A DNA stretch of 33,104 nt from contig CAYFIY010000015.1 in NCBI GenBank assembly GCA_964343275.1, forward strand, positions 1 through 33,104, in the 5' to 3' direction. The notes below the pieces were generated by a model that was given only the letters and a program-made list of their open reading frames with translations, had not been told where the DNA came from and searched no databases. The first letter of the stretch is position 1. Every line of letters starts with the position of its first letter. The translations under genes and the position numbers were made by a program. Shown here in pieces: positions 24,136-30,561 of this stretch. The stretch comes from Hadarchaeum sp964343275 (lineage in GTDB: Archaea; Hadarchaeota; Hadarchaeia; Hadarchaeales; Hadarchaeaceae).

Positions 24136-24824
24136 ACAGTTCCCAGATCATGGATACATTCCGCGCTGGAAATTTTGTTCTACTTCACGATAATACCAGC
24201 CGGGAAAATGAGGTAGACATGACTATCCTCGCTCAATCGGTTAGACCCCATCACATCGCTACCATGAGAATGGACGCAGGTGGTTTGATATGCGTTGCTT
24301 TACAGTCAAAAATAGCCGAAAATCTAGGGTTGCCCTACCTCACGGACATTTACCGCCAAGCCTCATCAAGCTTCAAAGTTCTTAAATCGGCCTGGCCGAA
24401 CGACCTACCCTACGACGAGCGCTCAGCGTTCTCGATAGCTATAAACCACAGACGTACATTCACCGGAATAACTGATATCGATCGGGCCCTCACCATAAGT
24501 GCGATTGGCAGCTTAGGATCTAAAGCGATGAATAACCCTATGGTCGACATATTCGGAAATGAGTTCCGAAGTCCGGGGCATGTCCCCCTACTTAGAGCTG
24601 CGAATGGTTTGCTGACCGAGCGTAAAGGACACACGGAACTCGCGGTAGCGCTGGCCGAAACCATTGGAGTCACACCAGTTATTGCCATTTGCGAGATGTT
24701 GGATGCTAAAACCAATAAGGCCCTCTCAAGAGATGAAGCAATCGAATACGCTAAGGATCGCGGAATTGGATTCCTAGACGGGTCAGAAATCATCGGAAAC
24801 TACAAGGAGAGTACGAGTTCATGA
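24132..24824 (+). CDS. ribB: 3,4-dihydroxy-2-butanone 4-phosphate synthase
   Basis: This 230-residue enzyme converts ribulose 5-phosphate to 3,4-dihydroxy-2-butanone 4-phosphate and formate, the four-carbon unit for lumazine. Motifs are SRENEVDMTILAQSV (metal and phosphate site), MRMDAGGLICVAL, the loop NHRRTFTGITDIDRALTI, SPGHVPLLRA and RKGHTELAVALAE. GTG at 24132 overlaps ribK; an ATG six codons later is possible. It overlaps ribC by four bases. Confidence 0.93.
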   Translation: MNSSQIMDTFRAGNFVLLHDNTSRENEVDMTILAQSVRPHHIATMRMDAGGLICVALQSKIAENLGLPYLTDIYRQASSSFKVLKSAWPNDLPYDERSAFSIAINHRRTFTGITDIDRALTISAIGSLGSKAMNNPMVDIFGNEFRSPGHVPLLRAANGLLTERKGHTELAVALAETIGVTPVIAICEMLDAKTNKALSRDEAIEYAKDRGIGFLDGSEIIGNYKESTSS

Positions 24825-25282
24825 GAATCGTGGGGATAGTTGATACGACCTTCGCCCGTTACGATATGGCACGAGCCGCAGTGGAGGAACTCAAGCAGCT
24901 ATGCAGCGTTAAGATAGAGCGTAGGACTGTCCCAGGGATAAAGGATCTCCCTGTTGAGGCAAAGATACTGCTTGAGATTGGCTGCGATATTGTGATGGCA
25001 TTAGGCATGCCTGGAGCTGAGCCGATAGACAAACAGTGTGCTCATGAAGCATCGTTGGGGTTGATTTGGGCCCAGCTGCTCGCAAACAAACACGTGATTG
25101 AAGTGTTCGTTTTCGAGGATGAATCAGAGGACAACAAGAAGCTAGCCGAACTAGCTGACAGACGAGCTCGTGAACATGCTCGAAACGTCTTCAGATTGCT
25201 CTTCAATCCAGAAGAGCTAGCAAAACTGGCCGGCACGGGACAGAGAGAGGGATGCCACGACGCTGGACCTCTAAGGGGGTGA
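24821..25282 (+). CDS. ribC: Riboflavin synthase, archaeal type
   Basis: This 153-residue archaeal riboflavin synthase is related in fold to lumazine synthase rather than to bacterial RibE. It dismutates 6,7-dimethyl-8-ribityllumazine to riboflavin. Diagnostic segments are GIVDTTFARYDMARAAVEEL, RRTVPGIKDLPVEAKILLE, VMALGMPGAEPIDKQCAHEA and VIEVFVFEDE. ATG 24821 overlaps ribB (ATGA). Confidence 0.94.
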   Translation: MRIVGIVDTTFARYDMARAAVEELKQLCSVKIERRTVPGIKDLPVEAKILLEIGCDIVMALGMPGAEPIDKQCAHEASLGLIWAQLLANKHVIEVFVFEDESEDNKKLAELADRRAREHARNVFRLLFNPEELAKLAGTGQREGCHDAGPLRG

Positions 25283-25289
25283 AAAATTG

Positions 25290-25700
25290 GTGAAGATAGG
25301 TATAGTAGCAACAGAGTTCAACTTCGACATAGTATCACCGATGCTTGAGTTCGCAAAACAACACGCGGACTTCTTGGAAGCTCAGATAGTCGCTGGAATG
25401 ATGGTTCCAGGAGTATACGAGCTGCCCTTGGCGGCTAAAAAATTAGTCGATCGAAACGATGTCGATGCGGTGGTCACCCTTGGGGCAGTGATTGAAGGCG
25501 ATACCCAACACGACGAGATAGTCATGCAACATGCGGCGAGAAAGTTGATAGATCTATCAGTTGAATCCGGAAAACCAATAACGCTTGGTATCTCCGGACC
25601 AGGCATGACCCGAATACAGGCACTTGAAAGAGTGAACGAGTATGCGAGACGCGCGGTAGAAGCCGCTGTCAAGATGGCCAAGCGACTTGAGAAGGTATGA
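25290..25700 (+). CDS. ribH: 6,7-dimethyl-8-ribityllumazine synthase
   Basis: This 136-residue enzyme condenses ArfC-derived pyrimidine with the RibB product. Motifs are VATEFNFDIVSPML, MMVPGVYELPLAAKKL (substrate loop), VTLGAVIEGDTQHDEIV with the catalytic His, and ISGPGMTRIQALER. The start is GTG 25290, about eight bases after AGGGGGTGA; a TTG one codon earlier is also possible. It overlaps arfB by four bases. Confidence 0.93.
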   Translation: MKIGIVATEFNFDIVSPMLEFAKQHADFLEAQIVAGMMVPGVYELPLAAKKLVDRNDVDAVVTLGAVIEGDTQHDEIVMQHAARKLIDLSVESGKPITLGISGPGMTRIQALERVNEYARRAVEAAVKMAKRLEKV

Positions 25701-26359
25701 ATTTGACAAGGGATGTTGGCATATTGGCTATGGGCTCACATAATGAACGTCACGGAGCAGCCCTTCCTCCCGACACCGATGCCAAGCTAGCCTCTCACGT
25801 CGCACGAGAGGCGTCTGAGAGGATAAAAGCCAAGTTCCTAGGAATTCTTCGTTCCTCTTATGAATTTCCAGAAATAAACACAGGCGAGCATCAGAGCTTG
25901 GAACAGCTCTTGGAAGAGTTGCGTGTGATGTTACTTAGCGCGAAACAAAATTTTGGGATTAAGGCGGTGGTATTAGTCAACGGGCACGGTGGGAACGGAA
26001 TCCTGAGAGAGTGGATACCTACTCTGGAGGGAGAGCTGGGTGTGCGCTTGACCTTTAACAACGTGATCATAAACTTGGAAGGACCCCATGCAGCCACCGG
26101 AGAACTCAGCATGGCAGATGCTATTGGAATAGCAGATGAATCAAAAATGGCAGATCATTCCGATTTCGTGAAACATCCGGAGGTTGGATTTGTGGGACTG
26201 TCCGTGGTTAGAAAAAGATACAAATGGTCAGAAAAGCTAGCCGAGGAAGTGGAAAAGTTTGGCCTGAGGATAGATAAACGCTTTGGCGAGAAACTCTTAG
26301 AATGCGCGATTATCGACGTCATAAATGATGTACTGGAAATTCAATGGGCAAGCAAATAA
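25697..26359 (+). CDS. arfB: 2-amino-5-formylamino-6-ribosylaminopyrimidinone 5'-phosphate deformylase (ArfB)
   Basis: This 220-residue creatininase-family metalloenzyme removes formate from the product of archaeal GTP cyclohydrolase III. Metal ligands are visible in GSHNERHGAALPPDTDAKLA (Glu, His, Asp) and VLVNGHGGNGI. The GEHQS and EGPHAATGELS segments fit ArfB rather than creatininase. ATG overlaps ribH by four bases. ArfB feeds ArfC, encoded at 16389; ArfA is not in the window. Confidence 0.9.
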   Translation: MNLTRDVGILAMGSHNERHGAALPPDTDAKLASHVAREASERIKAKFLGILRSSYEFPEINTGEHQSLEQLLEELRVMLLSAKQNFGIKAVVLVNGHGGNGILREWIPTLEGELGVRLTFNNVIINLEGPHAATGELSMADAIGIADESKMADHSDFVKHPEVGFVGLSVVRKRYKWSEKLAEEVEKFGLRIDKRFGEKLLECAIIDVINDVLEIQWASK

Positions 26360-26385
26360 TATTACAACAGTCCGACCATTTGATT

Positions 26386-26631
26386 TTAATCAGTTTTAAA
26401 AAACTCAAACTCTCGGCTCAGATCTAAAATTGCCCACCCCCAAATTAGGCACTCGAAACTCCTTATTAAGTCACCACGCTTGAAAAAATGCTCCGAATCG
26501 TTCCGATATGCTCTGATGTTTTCGGACATCTTAGCTCCTCTGTCCCCAACGGGGCTAAGTTTGAGCAGAGAATCATCCAATTTTTTAGACCACTTCTTTA
26601 TCTCAGCTACGAGTTCAGATTCAGTACTCAT
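26386..26631 (-). CDS. DUF357 family protein
   Basis: This 81-residue, all-helical protein matches archaeal DUF357 (PF04010), seen in the pattern MSENIRAYRNDSEHFFKRGDLIRSFECLIWGWAILD. Function is unknown. A minus-strand TATA region (the palindrome AGCTATATAGCT, 26652-26663) lies about 25 bases before the start, indicating a short leader. It converges on arfB. Confidence 0.8.
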   Translation of the reverse strand: MSTESELVAEIKKWSKKLDDSLLKLSPVGDRGAKMSENIRAYRNDSEHFFKRGDLIRSFECLIWGWAILDLSREFEFFKTD

Positions 26632-26651
26632 TCAGGACCAACCAATTCCAG

Positions 26652-26663
26652 AGCTATATAGCT
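26652..26663. promoter_or_regulatory. Palindromic TATA element of the DUF357 gene
   Basis: AGCTATATAGCT is a perfect 12-base palindrome at TATA distance from the DUF357 start. Confidence 0.45.
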
Positions 26664-26733
26664 TCGGGACTGTGGTATTTTGAGTGTTTTCCCCTATAAA
26701 TAATTTTATAAGCTATTTAGAGCAACACGTTTG

Positions 26734-26835
26734 ATGGATGCTATAAAAATAGCTGTAGTACAACCAAAATCTTACAAAGGAAATGAAGATTATGTGGCTG
26801 TATATATTAACAAATTTAAAGCTTTTTGGTTCTGA
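26734..26835 (+). pseudogene. Truncated N-terminus of a carbon-nitrogen hydrolase (nitrilase family)
   Basis: A 33-codon frame reads MDAIKIAVVQPKSYKGNEDY and then diverges to a TGA. The first 20 residues match the start of archaeal nitrilase-family hydrolases (IAVVQPKSYKG). TTTTATAAG (26704-26712), about 25 bases upstream, is a fitting leaderless promoter. The catalytic Glu, Lys and Cys regions are missing. It may be a remnant left by a rearrangement; copy B of the dispersed element begins about 50 bases later. Confidence 0.55.
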
Positions 26836-26886
26836 CGAGTTTGCCTAAAGAATTCAACAAATGAAAGAACAGACTATATTAAAATA

Positions 26887-27048
26887 CCCCACGTGGAGTG
26901 TGGTACGAAACCACGTGAAGAGATTACGAAACACCCCGCAAAGGAGGTAATGTAGCCATGAGCCTATCGTTTTCCCGATATTTATTGTTATTAATTACTT
27001 GACCATGTACGAACGAACAGACAGACGCGACCAAGCAAGGAACAATAC
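26887..27048 (-). repeat. Dispersed ~160-bp element, copy B (inverted)
   Basis: This is the inverted partner of 101-260. On the plus strand it holds a CCACGTGG-based hairpin, then AAAGGAGGTAATG and an ATG (26958) opening a 14-codon frame MSLSFSRYLLLLIT. On the minus strand it directly follows AACTAAAGTTAGTATT (27059-27044), the same upstream box as at the TIGR04076 promoter. Confidence 0.75.
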
Positions 27049-27089
27049 TAACTTTAGTTTAGGAGATTCTCTTCGATTCTATTTTATTC

Positions 27090-28001
27090 CTATATTGTGT
27101 ACTTAAAATTCACACCATGCTGTTCAGCAGGAAGTAGATACCCGTCACTTTCGAAAGGATACGCAAGTACCCCACTGGGAAAATTCACATCAGGACTATA
27201 AGATTTCCAGTAAAAGAACGAGCCGGGTTGTACCCAATGAAGATAGCGGTTTCCCTTTTGAACGGTCGGATTTTCTGATGTATGCGATACTTTGAAACCA
27301 ATGGCGGCCATGGAGTGAGTACCGACACTACCAGCGAATCCAATGAGTTCACCACGTCTTACCAAATATCTAATTAGAGCGTCACATGAACTTGCATTAC
27401 TATTTTCTGGAACCAAATAATCATCGAACTCATAGAATACGTGTCCTTGGGCTTGCATGCTAGTTCCCCACTCTTCAACTACAGGGCAATCTCCAATTAA
27501 TAGTGGTGAGCTTGATAAATGATAGACAATCATAATCATCTCTGGCCAATCAGGACTGGCAGACTCGAAGTATAATGCTAAATCATCGTATGGGGTCACT
27601 TTTTCCCCATCTCGAATCCGATAGTCGGCACTTCTATTTTTGAAGCCCACCAGTACCATATCAATGGGTGCAAGTACTGGTGTTCCGTGTCCAAGTTCGA
27701 AATCCATGCTAATCTTACTAGGGTATGGTTCCCAATCAGGATGGCTAGCAAGTTTGGGGCCAAGCGTGATCATATTAGGGTCAGCACCTGTACCGTATAC
27801 TTCCGTATGAGTATTGATACCTTCCATACTAGGTGGCTGTGAAGTAATTGCAGATGCGCTCGTATCGGGCACACCTTTAATGGGTACCAGCGATGGCGTA
27901 GGCCCCTGAGTCATCACATAACCCACTATGCCTAAGATTCCGAAAACGACGATGATCACGACAAAAAATATGGAAGCCACGCCTTTTCTTTCCTTGAACA
28001 T
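27090..28001 (-). CDS. Secreted protein with degenerate M23-like domain
   Basis: This 303-residue protein has an N-terminal RKGVASIFFVVIIVVFGILG segment, a signal anchor resembling archaeal class III (pilin-type) signals. After a Ser/Pro-rich linker, residues about 90-270 resemble the M23/LytM fold: FELGHGTPVLAPIDMVLVGF, MIMIVYHLSSSPLL and ELIGFAGSVGTHSMAAIGFK. The zinc ligands of active M23 enzymes (HxxxD and HLH) are not visible, so a binding rather than hydrolytic role is more likely. AAGGGGGCG stands before the ATG. Confidence 0.6.
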   Translation of the reverse strand: MFKERKGVASIFFVVIIVVFGILGIVGYVMTQGPTPSLVPIKGVPDTSASAITSQPPSMEGINTHTEVYGTGADPNMITLGPKLASHPDWEPYPSKISMDFELGHGTPVLAPIDMVLVGFKNRSADYRIRDGEKVTPYDDLALYFESASPDWPEMIMIVYHLSSSPLLIGDCPVVEEWGTSMQAQGHVFYEFDDYLVPENSNASSCDALIRYLVRRGELIGFAGSVGTHSMAAIGFKVSHTSENPTVQKGNRYLHWVQPGSFFYWKSYSPDVNFPSGVLAYPFESDGYLLPAEQHGVNFKYTI

Positions 28002-28095
28002 TCATACGCCCCCTTGTTTTACAAAACCAATTAAAAGTAGTATACTTGCCATATAATTATGTAGAAGGGATGTTCCAGTAGAGTATTGCGTGCCA

Positions 28096-28368
28096 TTATA
28101 GAGGCATATCCCTCTTGATAGCTACGTTTAGTTTAATAGGAACACCAAGCTTTGGAAGCTTCCTTGCATCTGGGTCATATTCATTAGCCAGCCTAGCAAT
28201 GAGAGCACGAGCCTCCTTTTCATCTTCATCGTCGAGAGGAAAAGTCATTTCGAATACCTTATTTCTTTGCATAGCAAGTGGCGTTTCGAATTTATTTCCC
28301 CATAGTATGAAGAGAGGAGTTTTGTATTCACCTTCTTCGACAGAAAGTTCCCATGTCATCTTTTTCAT
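28096..28368 (-). CDS. Hypothetical 90-residue protein
   Basis: I do not recognise this small, mixed-charge protein (MKKMTWELSVEEGEYKTPLF at the start). It contains an acidic segment LDDEDEKEARALIARLANEYDPDA, probably helical, and ends in a strand-like LGVPIKLNVAIKR. ATG 28368 is preferred to the ATG two codons earlier because AAGGAG then stands eight bases away. It is soluble by composition, with no cysteines. Confidence 0.55.
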   Translation of the reverse strand: MKKMTWELSVEEGEYKTPLFILWGNKFETPLAMQRNKVFEMTFPLDDEDEKEARALIARLANEYDPDARKLPKLGVPIKLNVAIKRDMPL

Positions 28369-28425
28369 AACCATTTCTCCTTCACAGCTATCCTAATGTG
28401 ATGACCTACAACAATATCAATCTTA

Positions 28426-28455
28426 CCATGTACCTTTGATATCCCTATGCCCGAA
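28426..28455. repeat. 30-base dispersed repeat, copy 2
   Basis: Matches 1228-1257, 28 of 30 bases, same orientation. Both copies lie upstream of minus-strand small genes, near AACTTTARTT-type boxes (here 28498-28507, one mismatch). Confidence 0.7.
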
Positions 28456-28596
28456 CCTGTTCGCTCAACTTCGACCCCATACGACATCACGTTTGCGTTG
28501 GGAGTATCGTTATTACTAACTTTAATTTAGGAGTTAGATTAAAAAAAACCTGTAATACGTTATTTGGTTAAAATGGGAGGGAATGCATCTACAAAA

Positions 28597-29040
28597 TTAA
28601 TAAATATTCATCTTTTTAATTAAATTAGCTTTTTTATCGGCTATGTTTTCGTGAACATGTTTAACTTTTTGCAATACCTCCCGTATTTTTTTATCCCTTA
28701 TTTTTTTGATTTCGCTGTCATTAAGTTTATTACTCAACTGTTCAAGCTGGTGGTATCTTAGGACATAGTCCGCTCTAAGAATCTTGCCGAACAGTTCTTT
28801 AGTTGTATGTACATAACCCCTGTAGTTTTCCTTCCTAATTTCTCTATGCAGATTCCTCATTTGTCGTATAACTTTACGAAGATCCAAGTCCTCGATTAAC
28901 CCTAACATTTCATTATTGAGTAAATCTGAGATTATTTCGCAATTCTCATATTTTTCTACGTCTTCAGGAGCAAGCTCTATTTCCCTTATTATTCTTACAG
29001 CTTTTTCAACCATCTTTTTAACCATCCAAGTTTCAATCAC
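28597..29040 (-). CDS. Hypothetical charged helical protein
   Basis: This 147-residue, Lys/Glu/Arg-rich protein is predicted helical throughout, with possible coiled-coil stretches (VIRQMRNLHREIRKENYR, EIKKIRDKKIREVLQKVKH). No family is recognised. The start is GTG 29040; an ATG five codons later is possible. A TATA-like CTATATATTATG with AACTTTAGTT directly upstream lies on the minus strand at 29067-29088, about 30 bases before the start. Confidence 0.55.
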   Translation of the reverse strand: MIETWMVKKMVEKAVRIIREIELAPEDVEKYENCEIISDLLNNEMLGLIEDLDLRKVIRQMRNLHREIRKENYRGYVHTTKELFGKILRADYVLRYHQLEQLSNKLNDSEIKKIRDKKIREVLQKVKHVHENIADKKANLIKKMNIY

Positions 29041-29065
29041 TTCTTAGATTGATTGCTCTCCCTCT

Positions 29066-29088
29066 TCATAATATATAGAACTAAAGTT
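29066..29088 (-). promoter_or_regulatory. Promoter with AACTTTAGTT box
   Basis: On the minus strand AACTTTAGTT runs straight into a TATA-like CTATATATTATG, the same order (box then TATA) as at the TIGR04076 promoter (887-907). Confidence 0.5.
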
Positions 29089-29168
29089 GTTTATTACCTA
29101 CCCCTCGAACCCAGTTCCCCGGCGCGCTGACCTTCATTTCGATACTTGTTTACACCACGGCGCGGGCT

Positions 29169-29564
29169 CTATGCTGGAGATATTTTCAGGTAGACCTTTT
29201 GTTCTTGTTGCCGCCAGTATACTATTTTTGTAACCAACCAGTGAAACAAAGTGTCGTACTTACGTTTGAGGGCCTCGATAGCCATGGCCTCTTTTTCCTT
29301 CGAGAGAATACAAACAGCCACATTCATCTTCGGTCCATTTACCCTGCCTCGCATAGTACATGGCTCGATTGTTGCGTTTAAGTTATCTCGAATTCTCTTG
29401 ACCTTCCAAGATTTGTCTTTCGTGACCACGTAAAGTTTGGCCTCATTTTCGGCGAATTCTACTGTGGTGGGTACTCCCTTCCCGCTCTTGTAAAAGGTAG
29501 TTAGACTGATGTACTTGTGCCCAATAAAATCGGCAAATACGTTCCTCTCTTTCGTCTTGGACAT
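29169..29564 (-). CDS. PPOX-class F420-dependent oxidoreductase
   Basis: This 131-residue split-barrel protein resembles the PPOX-class, F420-binding group (Rv2061-like). Diagnostic features are KYISLTTFYKSGKGVPTTVEFAE, AKLYVVTKDKSWKVKRIRDN and ATIEPCTMRGRVNGP. These proteins reduce organic substrates with F420H2; the substrate here is unknown. A TATA box GTTTATAAAAC lies near 29597-29607 on the minus strand. It is single-gene by spacing. Confidence 0.85.
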   Translation of the reverse strand: MSKTKERNVFADFIGHKYISLTTFYKSGKGVPTTVEFAENEAKLYVVTKDKSWKVKRIRDNLNATIEPCTMRGRVNGPKMNVAVCILSKEKEAMAIEALKRKYDTLFHWLVTKIVYWRQQEQKVYLKISPA

Positions 29565-29762
29565 CAGTGTACCCAGCCAAATAGACTTATTCTTGTTTTA
29601 TAAACTTTAAGTTATTTTTTTCCAAGTGCGTCAGCAATTTAAGTGCGGGAGAGGGAATCTCAGCCCCTTTTTACTTATAAAATTGGTTAAAATCATCCCG
29701 CCGCATCGACCCTCATTTCGATTTTGCTCCTAAATTCGTTGGAGATAAAGTCGCTTTTTTCT

Positions 29763-30416
29763 TTAAGTTGCTAGCCCATCGAGAATCGGGCCGTGACCAG
29801 GAGCAATTTTCTTAATTTTGAGACTTTTGATTGTCCGAATCAACTCGTCCCGCATTTCTGGATTCGGAGCCGCTACTTTCGGTATAGCTTCGATCTCTTT
29901 TAGTATGTCAACTGCTATTTGTGGCACGGCAATTTTACCCCACCTTATGAAAATATCACTGCTGTACAAAATTTCATCAATTGGTTCATATGCGATGAGA
30001 CCTTTCCAGAGGTGCATTTCTGAGGGATAGTCCAAGAACGTGAGTTCTCTACCCCCCAAATTAAGAGTTTCACTACCTCGTTTGATTATTGGATCTGCAG
30101 CGATTTCAAATCCACGTATCTGGCGCGCAGTAATTTCCGAACAGACCGGAGTCAATTTTTTGTTTATTTTCAAAAAGGCGCTTAATGCTCCGCATTCGTC
30201 GGACTCAAAATGTGAAATAAATACGTAGTTAATTTTCTGGATGGAAATTATTTTTTCAATGCTCCTCGATATTTTTTCATAAAGCTGTATAGGGCCGGTA
30301 TGAATTAAGATTGGGCATTTGTCCACGATAAGATACTGGTTAAATGACAAGCCTATTTTTTCGTCGTAAGTATTGATCTGATAGATATCTTTTCCAACCT
30401 GATTGATGACGGTCAA
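29763..30416 (-). CDS. MBL-fold protein with flavodiiron-type ligands, no flavodoxin domain
   Basis: This 217-residue metallo-beta-lactamase-fold protein carries the diiron pattern of flavodiiron proteins: His69-x-Glu71-x-Asp73 (SHFESDECGAL), His135 (EMHLWKG), Asp154 (YSSDIF) and His208 (APGHGP). The flavodoxin domain of oxygen or NO reductases is missing, so a separate electron donor would be needed, or it may serve as an oxygen-responsive sensor. The start is TTG 30416, the first start after a stop; the N-terminus fits the family. Upstream minus-strand CATTTATACG is a TATA candidate. Confidence 0.82.
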   Translation of the reverse strand: MTVINQVGKDIYQINTYDEKIGLSFNQYLIVDKCPILIHTGPIQLYEKISRSIEKIISIQKINYVFISHFESDECGALSAFLKINKKLTPVCSEITARQIRGFEIAADPIIKRGSETLNLGGRELTFLDYPSEMHLWKGLIAYEPIDEILYSSDIFIRWGKIAVPQIAVDILKEIEAIPKVAAPNPEMRDELIRTIKSLKIKKIAPGHGPILDGLAT

Positions 30417-30561
30417 TTAATAACCTGTCAGTATATTGTAAAAACTTCGTATAAATGACTTTCCACCGAGCGGCTATTAATCGATCATTAAAAAACTCGG
30501 ATAAGCAACCTACGACTCAGCGTTAAATCATGTCATGAATTATTTTTTCGTGCCTGCGAAG

